DNA of 53,669 bases from Salinicola socius (GTDB lineage: Bacteria > Pseudomonadota > Gammaproteobacteria > Pseudomonadales > Halomonadaceae). Under the pieces are notes generated by a model. It was not told the DNA's origin. It did no database searches and saw only the letters and a program-made list of their open reading frames with translations. Position 1 is the first letter of the stretch. The number at the start of each line of letters is the position of its first letter. The position numbers and the translations under genes are program-made. Where the stretch lies: the NCBI RefSeq assembly GCF_001937195.1, contig NZ_MSDO01000014.1, positions 1-53,669 on the forward strand. The letters are read 5' to 3'. This document shows positions 46,129 to 53,669 of this stretch, piece by piece.

Positions 46129-47453
46129 CGCCCCCCGCCCAGCGGATTGCCGTGATCGGCGGCGGCATCGCCGGCATGACCGCCGCGCACTATCTCTCCC
46201 GTCGGCACCAGGTCACACTGTTCGAGGCCGACTCACGCCTGGGCGGCCATACCGCAACGATCGATGTCGACACGGGTGCGGAACGGCAGTCGATCGACAC
46301 CGGATTCATCGTCTACAACGATCGCACCTATCCGCATTTCGAGAATCTGATGGCCTCGCTGGGGGTGGCCGGCCAGGACACCGAGATGAGCTTTTCGGTT
46401 CACGAGACCGGTCGCGACTTCGAATACAATGGCCACACGCTGACCAGTCTGTTCGCCCAGCGCCGCAACCTGCTACGCCCGCGCTTCCATCGCCTGCTCA
46501 GCGACATCGTTCGCTTCAACCGGCGCGCAACTCGCGACCATCGGTCCGGCAGCCTGCCCGCGTCGCTGTCGCTGGGCGACTATCTGGCCAGCGGCGGCTA
46601 CGGCGAAGATTTCCATCGCCGTTACCTTCTGCCCATGGGTGGCGCGATCTGGTCCGCCAGCGAGGCGGGCATGCGCGACTTTCCGGCTCGGTTCTTCGTG
46701 CGCTTCTTTCATCATCACGGCCTGCTGTCGCTGAACGATCGCCCGCAATGGCGCACGATAAAGGGGGGATCCCGGGCGTACATCGATCCCCTCGTCGCGC
46801 CCTACCGCGAACATGTACATCTCGATACGCCGGTGACGGCTCTGCACCGCGACGACGAAGGCGTGACGCTCGCAACCGCTGTCGGCGAACGGCGCTTCGA
46901 TCAGGTGGTGTTGGCCTGCCACAGCGATCAGGCCCTGCGTATTCTCGGTGCCCAGGCCAGCGATACCGAGCGGGCGGTCCTGAGCGCCATCGGTTACCGT
47001 CGCAACCGTGTCGTGCTGCACACCGACACCGGCATGCTTCCCCGACGGCGGCGCGCGTGGGCCAGCTGGAACTATCGTCTCGACGGCCGTGATGCCGAGG
47101 CCTGCGTGCCCGTCACCTACAACATGAACATCCTCCAGCAACTGAAAAGCGACACCACCTTCTGTGTAACGCTCAACGATGATGCCAGCATCGATCCCGC
47201 TCGGGTGCTGGGCCGGTTCGAATATGCACACCCCCAGTTCACCTTCGAGGCGCAGCAGGCGCAGGCTCGCCATGGCGATATTTCCAGCGCGTCCCGGCGC
47301 ACGCATTTCTGCGGTGCCTACTGGCGCAACGGATTTCACGAAGATGGCGTCTGGAGTGCGCTGCGCGTGGTCGAAGCGATCGATGGGAGCCCTGCGCAGC
47401 CATCTTCGACCCAATCAGCGGCTCCGGCCGGGCATCAGGTCGAACCGGCATGA
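46125..47453 (+). CDS. FAD-dependent oxidoreductase, COG2907 (amine oxidase fold)
   Basis: A 442-residue flavoprotein: IAVIGGGIAGMTAAHYLSRR at residues 8-27, FEADSRLGGHTATID, the conserved TGFIVYNDRTYPHF, and the C-terminal THFCGAYWRNGFHEDGV that closes on FAD. It belongs to a distinct group related to phytoene desaturases and amine oxidases that almost always lies beside DUF1365 and CFA-like genes. A role as a fatty-acyl desaturase on membrane lipids is proposed for this neighbourhood. Overlaps both neighbours by 4 bases. Confidence 0.9.
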   Translation: MTPPAQRIAVIGGGIAGMTAAHYLSRRHQVTLFEADSRLGGHTATIDVDTGAERQSIDTGFIVYNDRTYPHFENLMASLGVAGQDTEMSFSVHETGRDFEYNGHTLTSLFAQRRNLLRPRFHRLLSDIVRFNRRATRDHRSGSLPASLSLGDYLASGGYGEDFHRRYLLPMGGAIWSASEAGMRDFPARFFVRFFHHHGLLSLNDRPQWRTIKGGSRAYIDPLVAPYREHVHLDTPVTALHRDDEGVTLATAVGERRFDQVVLACHSDQALRILGAQASDTERAVLSAIGYRRNRVVLHTDTGMLPRRRRAWASWNYRLDGRDAEACVPVTYNMNILQQLKSDTTFCVTLNDDASIDPARVLGRFEYAHPQFTFEAQQAQARHGDISSASRRTHFCGAYWRNGFHEDGVWSALRVVEAIDGSPAQPSSTQSAAPAGHQVEPA

Positions 47454-48277
47454 GCGACCCCTGCTTTCACAGCCGGCTCGCCGTGGGGCGTTTGCGTCAC
47501 CGCCGTTTTCTGCCTCGCTGGCACGCTTTCGATTACCGCGTGTGGATGCTGTGGCTCGATCTCGATGAGCTGCCGGCGCTACTGGCCCGGACCCCGGGGT
47601 TCGGCACCCGTCGCGGGGCACCGGCACGCTTTCGCCGCGAGGATTATCTGGCGCCCCACGAGCTGCCGCTGGCCGATGCCGTCCGCGCCCGTCTGACGAC
47701 GGAGCTGGGTAGCGCGCCGACCGGCCCGGTTCGCATGCTGAGCCAGATCCGCCTGTTCGGCGTGCTGTTCAACCCGTTGACGCTGTATTACGCCTACGAC
47801 GCGCACGGCAGGCTGCGGGCCGTCCTTGCCGAGGTCACCAATACCCCATGGCGCGAGCGCCAGGTCTACGCCTGCCGGGTCGATCCCGAGCGTCATTCGC
47901 ACCGGGCCGAGTTCGACAAGCGCCTGCATGTTTCGCCCTTCAACCCGATGGAGATGCGTTATTACTGGCGTTTCAATACGCCGCGCTCCGCCTCATCGCA
48001 TTGCCCGTCGTCGCATTCCCCCTCGTCGCATTCCGCCAAGTCGAACGGGCGCCTGATGATGCACATGGAGACGTGGCACGAAGAAGCGCGCCACTTCGAC
48101 GCCACGCTGACACTGACGCTGAAGCCGGCGACCCGCACCGCCCTGGTGGCAGAGTTGATCAAGCATCCCGGCATGACGCTCAAGACCCTCATCACCATCC
48201 ACTGGCAAGCGCTCAGGCTATGGCTCAAGCGCACGCCGATTCACGATCACCCCGGACGGGAGACGCCTTCGTCATGA
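47450..48277 (+). CDS. DUF1365 family protein
   Basis: A 275-residue protein of unknown biochemical function. It opens with a stretch typical of the family (RLRHRRFLPRWHAFDYRVWM) and has FGVLFNPLTLYYAYD, EVTNTPWRERQVYA and FDKRLHVSPFNPMEMRYYW. A Ser/His-rich insert made of three 15-bp repeats interrupts the region before RLMMHMETW. It overlaps the flavoprotein (ATGA) and the methyltransferase (ATGA), so the three are translationally coupled. Confidence 0.9.
   Translation: MSDPCFHSRLAVGRLRHRRFLPRWHAFDYRVWMLWLDLDELPALLARTPGFGTRRGAPARFRREDYLAPHELPLADAVRARLTTELGSAPTGPVRMLSQIRLFGVLFNPLTLYYAYDAHGRLRAVLAEVTNTPWRERQVYACRVDPERHSHRAEFDKRLHVSPFNPMEMRYYWRFNTPRSASSHCPSSHSPSSHSAKSNGRLMMHMETWHEEARHFDATLTLTLKPATRTALVAELIKHPGMTLKTLITIHWQALRLWLKRTPIHDHPGRETPSS
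47993..48037 (+). repeat. In-frame 15-bp tandem repeat inside DUF1365 gene
   Basis: Three consecutive 15-bp units (TCRTCGCATTSCCCS-like) encode SSHCP-SSHSP-SSHSA in a loop of the DUF1365 protein. The frame is kept, so copy-number change would lengthen or shorten the loop by five residues. Confidence 0.85.
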
Positions 48278-49551
48278 CCACCGCCCGCTCTTCCACCGCC
48301 GACCGCACCCCGGAAGCCCCGCGACTGTCGCGCTGGTTGCGCCCACGCCTGCTCAAGGCGCTCGATGCGCTGCAAGGCGGCCATCTGACATTGCGCGAAG
48401 GGGACGAGGTTCTCGAGCTGGGACAGCCGACGCCGAATACGCCACCGATCCACGTCGAGGTCACCATCCACGATGCCGATGTCTGGCGCCGCTTCGCTTT
48501 CGACGGCACCGTGGGCGTCGCCGAGGCGTACATGGACGGAGCCTGGGAAGTCGACGATCTGGTCGGGCTGATTCGCCTGTTCGCGCGCAACGTCGAACGG
48601 GTCAACGATCGGATGGAGAACGGCACCGCCCGCTTCAGTCGCTGGGCGCTGGCCGCCCTCTATACGCTACAGCGCAACACAGCGCGGCGTTCGAAACGCC
48701 ACATCGCCGCGCACTACGATCTGGGCAACGAACTGTTTGCCACGTTTCTGGATCGCCAGCACTGGATGTATTCGAGCGCGGTGTTTCCCCACGCCGAGGC
48801 CACGCTGGAGGAGGCGTCGACACACAAGCTCGATATCATTCTCGACAAGCTCGCGCTGGAACCGCATCACCACTTGCTGGAGATCGGCACCGGCTGGGGA
48901 GGGCTGGCGATTCATGCGGCGAGGACTCGGGGTTGTCGCGTCACCACCACGACCATCTCCGAAGAACAGCACGCCTACACCGCGGCCCGCGTGCGAGAAG
49001 CCGGGCTCCAGGACCGCATCACGCTGCTCAAGGACGACTACCGGGACCTCGAAGGCCGCTTCGATCGGCTCGTCTCGGTCGAGATGGTCGAAGCGGTCGG
49101 CCACCAGTATCTGGGCACTTACCTGAGCTGTATCGACCGCCTGCTGACCCCCGACGGCCTGGCGCTACTGCAGTGCATCACCATTCGCGACCAGCGCTTC
49201 GAGGCGGCCAAGCGCGAAATGGATTTCATCAAGCGCCACATCTTTCCCGGCGGCTTTCTGCCTTCTCACACCGCACTGCTCTCGGGGCTGAGTCGTCATA
49301 CTCAGCTCAATCTGATCGATCTCGACGAGATCGGCCTCCACTACGCGCGTACGTTGCACGAGTGGCGATTGCGCTTCGAGGCGAGTCTCGAGCAGGTACG
49401 CGAGCTGGGTTACGACGAGCGTTTCATCCGCATGTGGCGCTACTACCTATGCTACTGCGAGGGGGCGTTCCTGGAACGGGCGATCGGCACCTGCCACCTG
49501 CTGCTGGCCAAACCGGAGGCCCGACGCGCCCCTTTGACCGGCGGCGTTTAG
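48274..49551 (+). CDS. Cyclopropane-fatty-acid synthase-like methyltransferase
   Basis: A 425-residue SAM-dependent enzyme of the CFA synthase family acting on unsaturated phospholipid acyl chains. The SAM loop is LEIGTGWGG (202-210). Compared by eye with E. coli Cfa, the bicarbonate-site residues Cys139 and His266 are replaced (Ser168, Gln300) while Glu239, Ile268 and Tyr317 have counterparts (Glu273, Ile302, Tyr357), and EHVG reads EAVG. This separates it from the housekeeping enzyme. Genes of this type in a ChrR-regulated cluster of Rhodobacter have, as I recall, been tied to methylated furan fatty acids. Confidence 0.88.
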   Translation: MTTARSSTADRTPEAPRLSRWLRPRLLKALDALQGGHLTLREGDEVLELGQPTPNTPPIHVEVTIHDADVWRRFAFDGTVGVAEAYMDGAWEVDDLVGLIRLFARNVERVNDRMENGTARFSRWALAALYTLQRNTARRSKRHIAAHYDLGNELFATFLDRQHWMYSSAVFPHAEATLEEASTHKLDIILDKLALEPHHHLLEIGTGWGGLAIHAARTRGCRVTTTTISEEQHAYTAARVREAGLQDRITLLKDDYRDLEGRFDRLVSVEMVEAVGHQYLGTYLSCIDRLLTPDGLALLQCITIRDQRFEAAKREMDFIKRHIFPGGFLPSHTALLSGLSRHTQLNLIDLDEIGLHYARTLHEWRLRFEASLEQVRELGYDERFIRMWRYYLCYCEGAFLERAIGTCHLLLAKPEARRAPLTGGV

Positions 49552-49563
49552 CGCTCGCGAATC

Positions 49564-50079
49564 ATGCCGCCATCCAACAGCCGCCTGGCACTAATCGCCA
49601 ATGCTCTGATGTTTCAAGGGGGCTGGTTCGCGTGTGTACTGGGCGGTTCCGGATGGGCCAGCGTCGTCATGCCGCTGATTCTTTGGGCACACTGGCATTG
49701 GCTCGCCCGAGCCGGCGAGTGGCGGTGGTGGCTTGGATTCGCAATGACCGGCGTCATCGTCGATGGCGGGCTGATGATCGCAGGAGGGATCGAGATCGAA
49801 CACGGCTCCCCATTCTGGCTCTGGGCGCTGTGGCCACTATTCGCCACGACGCTGCATCACTGTCTGGCTTGGCTTTGGTCACACCGCGCCCTGGCGGTGG
49901 CCTGCGGCATTATCGGCGGGCCGATGAGCTATCTTTCCGGCGCGGCGCTCGCCGGTGTCAATATCCAGCCTTGGGCCATCGCTGTCGAAGCCATGGTCTG
50001 GGCCATCATCTGCAGTGGAGTCGCGTGGCGCCTGGGCGGTTCCCCCCAGTCGCAGCCCGGCGGGCAGAATCAGGAATAG
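49564..50079 (+). CDS. DUF2878 membrane protein
   Basis: A 171-residue inner-membrane protein with about five hydrophobic helices and clustered Trp/His residues (ILWAHWHWLARAGEWRWW, LWPLFATTLHHCLAWLW). It is a DUF2878 member, function unknown, regularly the last gene of the CFA-like/DUF1365 cluster. It starts 12 bp after the methyltransferase. Its 3' end overlaps the convergent GGDEF-EAL gene by 10 bp, with no terminator between them. Confidence 0.82.
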   Translation: MPPSNSRLALIANALMFQGGWFACVLGGSGWASVVMPLILWAHWHWLARAGEWRWWLGFAMTGVIVDGGLMIAGGIEIEHGSPFWLWALWPLFATTLHHCLAWLWSHRALAVACGIIGGPMSYLSGAALAGVNIQPWAIAVEAMVWAIICSGVAWRLGGSPQSQPGGQNQE

Positions 50080-51905
50080 ACGTTTGCCACGGCCTGTCGC
50101 AGCCGATTTTCCACTTCCCCGGCTGGCTGGGGTCGGGCATAGAGATAGCCCTGTACGTGGCGGCATCCTCTGGCCAGCAGGAAATCCCGCTGCTCGGCGG
50201 TCTCCACGCCCTCAGCGATCACATCCAGATTCAGACCATGGGCCATCGCCAGCACCGCCGAGGTGATCGCCGCATCGGCATGGTCGTGCGGTAGGGCGCG
50301 GATGAACTCACGATCGAGCTTCAGCTTGTCGACCGGCAGTCGCTTGAGATAGGCCATCGAGGAATAGCCGGTACCGAAATCATCGATCGCGATCTGCAGC
50401 CCTTCCCGCCGCAGCGCCTCCAGCCGCCGCGAAATGTCGCCGGCGCGCTCGTCGAGCAGTACCGATTCGGTCAGTTCCAGGCCGAGCAGTCGAGCCGGCA
50501 CCCGATACTGCTTCAAGGTCGAGATCAGATGCGACTCCAGGTCGCCCTGGATCAGCTGCAGCGCCGAGAGGTTGACCCAGACGGGCAGCACGTCGAGACC
50601 CTGTCCCCGCCAGGTCGCGAGCTGCGCCACGGCCTGGTCGATGACCCAGTTTCCCAGAACCGGCATCAATCCGTGGCGCTCCGCCAGCGGAATGAACTCG
50701 CTGGGCAGGATCAGACCATGGTCGGGATGATGCCAGCGCAGCAGCGCCTCCATGCCGACCATTTCGCCGTCGTCGAGACGATGCTGGGTCTGATAGTAGA
50801 GTTCCAGCTGGGAGCCCTGAGCCAGAGCCTGGCGCAGTTCGTTGAGAATGGTCAGTTGGCGGTCGCCTTCGACTTCCAGCGAGGGGCGAAAACGTCGATC
50901 GTGGTTGCGACCGTGACGTTTGGCGCTGTAGAGCGCGGATTCGAGCCGCTGGAACAGCACGTTGGGATCGGCCCCGTCTTCCGGCGCCCGACAGCTGCCG
51001 ATGGTCAATCCCAGATGCAACGAACTCTCGTCGATCTCGAACGGTTCGCTGAGATGCTGGCGCAGAGTGGCGATCCACTTGTCATGATCGTCGAACGTCG
51101 TGGTGCGAATGACCATGAATTCGTCGCCGCCCAGCCGCCCGACGATACCGCCAGCCACCTGGGCGGCCAGGCGCTGACCGAAACGTGCCAGTAGCCGGTC
51201 TCCACTATCGACACCGAGACTGTCGTTGACCGTCTTGAACGCATCGATATCGATCAGCGCCAGGTCCAGTCCCTCGCCGGCACGCAGATGACGCAAACGC
51301 GACGCCAGCAGATCATGCAGCCGCCGCCGATTGGGCAGCCCGGTGAGCGGATCCTCGAAACCGATACGACGCAGATCCTGCTCCCGTGACTTGTGCCGGG
51401 TGATATCGGTGAACAGGCCGACATAATGGGATACCCGTCCCTTGTGGTCATGACACGCCTGAACCCGCAGCCACTGGGGATACTGATCACCGTGCTTGCG
51501 CTCGTTCCAGATCTCGCCTTCCCAGCGCCCGGTGGTTTTCAGGGTCTGCCAGTAGCGATCGTAGAACGCCTTGTCGTGACGACCTGAAGAGAGGGCGGAA
51601 GGATCGAGGCCGCGGATCTCCTCGAGCGTATAGCCGGTGATCTGGGTAAAGGCGGGATTGACGATCACGATTCGATTGGCGGCGTTGGTGATCATCACGC
51701 CATCCTGGGACAGTTCGAGGGCCTGCTCGCCGAGGCGACGCCGCTGATGCTCGAGCCGGATCTGGCGCCAGCCATCGACCATGCCAATGGCGATGACCAC
51801 CAGCGCCGCCAGTCGCAAGCTCAGCAACGGCAGCACGCTAGCGCCAGCGAGTGCCGCCAGCGCCAACCAGACCAGCGGTCGATTCAGCGTAAAGAAAGGC
51901 CACAT
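50070..51905 (-). CDS. PAS-GGDEF-EAL cyclic-di-GMP enzyme
   Basis: A 611-residue signalling protein. Two N-terminal hydrophobic helices are followed by a PAS domain (ALELSQDGVMITNAANRIVI, PAFTQITGYTLEEIRG), a GGDEF domain with intact GGDEF and no obvious RxxD inhibitory site, and an EAL domain. The EAL part keeps the catalytic set (EALLRW, NLS, ELTES, DDFGTGYSS, KLDREFI, AEGVET), so phosphodiesterase activity is likely; whether the GGDEF part is a cyclase or a GTP sensor is open. ATG 51905 was chosen; the upstream stretch is unlike a membrane start. Confidence 0.9.
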   Translation of the reverse strand: MWPFFTLNRPLVWLALAALAGASVLPLLSLRLAALVVIAIGMVDGWRQIRLEHQRRRLGEQALELSQDGVMITNAANRIVIVNPAFTQITGYTLEEIRGLDPSALSSGRHDKAFYDRYWQTLKTTGRWEGEIWNERKHGDQYPQWLRVQACHDHKGRVSHYVGLFTDITRHKSREQDLRRIGFEDPLTGLPNRRRLHDLLASRLRHLRAGEGLDLALIDIDAFKTVNDSLGVDSGDRLLARFGQRLAAQVAGGIVGRLGGDEFMVIRTTTFDDHDKWIATLRQHLSEPFEIDESSLHLGLTIGSCRAPEDGADPNVLFQRLESALYSAKRHGRNHDRRFRPSLEVEGDRQLTILNELRQALAQGSQLELYYQTQHRLDDGEMVGMEALLRWHHPDHGLILPSEFIPLAERHGLMPVLGNWVIDQAVAQLATWRGQGLDVLPVWVNLSALQLIQGDLESHLISTLKQYRVPARLLGLELTESVLLDERAGDISRRLEALRREGLQIAIDDFGTGYSSMAYLKRLPVDKLKLDREFIRALPHDHADAAITSAVLAMAHGLNLDVIAEGVETAEQRDFLLARGCRHVQGYLYARPQPAGEVENRLRQAVANVYS

Positions 51906-52138
51906 AGATCGTCTTTTATCGTCGTTATCATTTGCCTGGCGGCCGTTGCAAAGACCCCGTTCCCTTTTTGCATCATGCCCCGCCGGTATTCGCCAGAGCA
52001 AGCGTCGCGCGGATCATTGCGCGGCAGATCGCACACGACTAGGCTTTGGCCGACGTGCATTCAGTGCTCGCAGCCATTAGACTGGCCGCGCCTTGGAGAC
52101 GACAAGGCAAACTCTTTTTCGATTCTCGGAACCATCCA

Positions 52139-52654
52139 GTGACCAGACAGCACTCTTTCAGCCAAGACGATCTGCTGAAATGCAGCCGGGGGGAACTGTT
52201 CGGCCCCGGAAACGCCCAGCTTCCCGCGCCCAACATGCTGATGCTCGATCGCATCACGCGGATCAACGAGGACGGCGGCAAGTATCACAAGGGCGAGATC
52301 ATCGCCGAGCTGGATATCCATCCCGACCTGTGGTTCTTCCAGTGCCACTTCCCCGGTGACCCGGTCATGCCCGGCTGCCTCGGCCTGGATGCCATGTGGC
52401 AGCTGGTCGGCTTTCATCTTGGCTGGCTGGGTAACCCCGGCCGAGGCCGCGCCCTGGGGTGTGGCGAGGTCAAGTTCTCCGGACAGATCCTGCCCAGCGC
52501 CGGCCAGGTTTCGTATCATATCGAGATCAAGCGCGTGATCACTCGACGCCTGGTACTGGGTATCGCCGACGGCACGCTGTCGGTAGATGGCCAGGATATC
52601 TACGAGGCCAAGGACTTGCGCGTCGGTCTATTTACCAATACTGAGAAATTCTGA
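52139..52654 (+). CDS. fabA: 3-hydroxyacyl-ACP dehydratase/isomerase FabA
   Basis: Introduces the double bond of unsaturated fatty acids by dehydration and isomerisation at C10. The 171 residues, active-site [20 protein letters not shown] (His and Asp kept), [11 protein letters not shown] and the length all match FabA rather than FabZ. It starts with GTG 52139, aligning with E. coli. It is 13 bp from fabB, the usual operon. Its products are the substrates of the CFA-like enzyme upstream. The 233 bp between it and the GGDEF-EAL gene show no clear FadR- or DesT-type palindrome. Confidence 0.96.
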   Translation: MTRQHSFSQDDLLKCSRGELFGPGNAQLPAPNMLMLDRITRINEDGGKYHKGEIIAELDIHPDLWFFQCHFPGDPVMPGCLGLDAMWQLVGFHLGWLGNPGRGRALGCGEVKFSGQILPSAGQVSYHIEIKRVITRRLVLGIADGTLSVDGQDIYEAKDLRVGLFTNTEKF

Positions 52655-52667
52655 GCGGGAGGCTTCC

Positions 52668-53669
52668 ATGAAACGAGTGGTAGTCACCGGCCTGGGTATT
52701 GTTTCCTGCCTGGGCAATGATGCCCGGCAGGTGCTCGATGCTCTGCGCCAGGGGCGCTCCGGCATTCGCTTCAAGCCGGAATATGCCGAACTCGGCTTTC
52801 GCAGCCACGTGGCCGGTGCCGTCGATATCGATATCGAATCGCTGGTCGATCGCAAGCAGCTTCGCTTCATGGGCGATGCGGCGGCCTACGCCTACATCGC
52901 CATGCAGCAGGCGATCGAGGATGCCGGGCTCGAAGCCAGCGATATCTCCAATCCGCGTACCGGACTGATTGCAGGTTCGGGCGGCGCGTCCAGCGCCAAT
53001 CAGGTCGAAGCCGCCGATGTGATGCGTGAAAAAGGTCTGCGCCGCGTCGGGCCTTACCGGGTGACCCGAACCATGGGGAGCACGGTCTCGGCGTGTCTGG
53101 CAACGCCGTTCAAGATCAAGGGTGTCAACTACTCCATCTCTTCCGCCTGCGCCACTTCGGCTCACTGCATCGGCAGTGCCGTCGAGCAGATCCAGCTCGG
53201 CAAGCAGGACGTGGTCTTCGCCGGTGGCGGCGAGGAGGAGCACTGGACGCTGTCGTGTCTGTTCGATGCCATGGGCGCACTGACCACTCACTACAACGAC
53301 ACGCCGGAAAAGGCCTCGCGCCCTTACGACGTGGATCGCGACGGCTTCATCATTGCCGGCGGCGGCGGGATGCTGGTGGTGGAAGAACTCGAACATGCCA
53401 AGGCTCGCGGTGCCAGGATCTATGCCGAGATCACCGGCTACGGCGCCACTTCCGACGGTCATGACATGGTGGCCCCCTCCGGCGAAGGGGCGGCGCGCTG
53501 CATGCGTCAGGCGCTCGCGGGTCTCGACGGCAAGGTCGACTACGTCAACACCCACGGCACTTCGACGCCGGTGGGCGACGTGGCCGAGCTCAAGGCGATT
53601 CGCGAAGTGTTCGGCGACAGCACGCCGGCGATGAGCTCGACCAAATCGCTGACCGGCCACTCGCTGGGC
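52668..53669 (+). CDS. fabB: 3-oxoacyl-ACP synthase I FabB (partial, cut by window end)
   Basis: Elongates the cis-3-decenoyl intermediate made by FabA. The 334 codons visible include the Cys-His-His triad ([32 protein letters not shown]); about 70 C-terminal residues lie beyond the edge. GGGAGG is close upstream of ATG 52668. Clear FabB type by the fabA linkage. Confidence 0.95.
   Translation, partial: MKRVVVTGLGIVSCLGNDARQVLDALRQGRSGIRFKPEYAELGFRSHVAGAVDIDIESLVDRKQLRFMGDAAAYAYIAMQQAIEDAGLEASDISNPRTGLIAGSGGASSANQVEAADVMREKGLRRVGPYRVTRTMGSTVSACLATPFKIKGVNYSISSACATSAHCIGSAVEQIQLGKQDVVFAGGGEEEHWTLSCLFDAMGALTTHYNDTPEKASRPYDVDRDGFIIAGGGGMLVVEELEHAKARGARIYAEITGYGATSDGHDMVAPSGEGAARCMRQALAGLDGKVDYVNTHGTSTPVGDVAELKAIREVFGDSTPAMSSTKSLTGHSLG

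Overview
The window reads as a contiguous chromosomal segment of a GC-rich halophilic gammaproteobacterium, most likely Halomonadaceae (Halomonas/Salinicola type). This is inferred from protein sequence character and from gene order that closely parallels Pseudomonas: rpsT-murJ-ribF-ileS-lspA-fkpB-ispH followed by type IV minor pilins, rplU-rpmA-obgE-proB, and fabA-fabB. Almost everything is housekeeping. I see no prophage, insertion sequence or CRISPR array.

Layout. Bases 1-554 are the leader and three tandem promoters of a ribosomal RNA operon transcribed leftwards; its 16S gene lies just outside the window. Then come pssA, ilvC with its divergent activator ilvY, ilvN(H)-ilvI (branched-chain amino acids), a structured ilvI leader, a sugar-porter MFS gene and clpB behind a sigma-32 promoter. 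Next are pgeF-rluD, divergent bamD, nadE, thiO and a type IV pilus minor-pilin block (fimT-like; pilV-pilW-pilX-pilY1-pilE). The long leftward block ispH-fkpB-lspA-ileS-ribF-murJ-rpsT-proB-obgE-rpmA-rplU follows. Rightward genes are ispB, tRNA-Pro(CGG), a small secreted protein and rapA.

From about 40.5 to 50.1 kb lies the most accessory-looking region. It has a DUF1731 epimerase, a decayed CbiX-like chelatase gene, a MerR regulator of the LitR/CarH type whose cobalamin-binding residues are replaced, and a tightly overlapping rightward operon: photolyase, NTF2-like protein, SDR, COG2907 flavoprotein, DUF1365, CFA-synthase-like methyltransferase and DUF2878. This gene set is a known light or singlet-oxygen response module that repairs DNA and remodels membrane lipids. 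Paired TTGTAC/GTACAA sites flank it. The window ends with a GGDEF-EAL protein and fabA-fabB (fabB cut by the edge).

The most unusual signals are: (1) a 21-bp tandem array filling the ribF-ileS gap, whose unit resembles the ileS start-codon context; (2) an isoleucyl-tRNA synthetase in which all four C-terminal zinc cysteines are replaced; (3) the degenerate B12 photoreceptor-like regulator beside a CbiX pseudogene; (4) a candidate leader peptide and 12-bp long-range stem upstream of ilvI; (5) a six-unit 13-bp tandem repeat in the rluD-bamD promoter gap.
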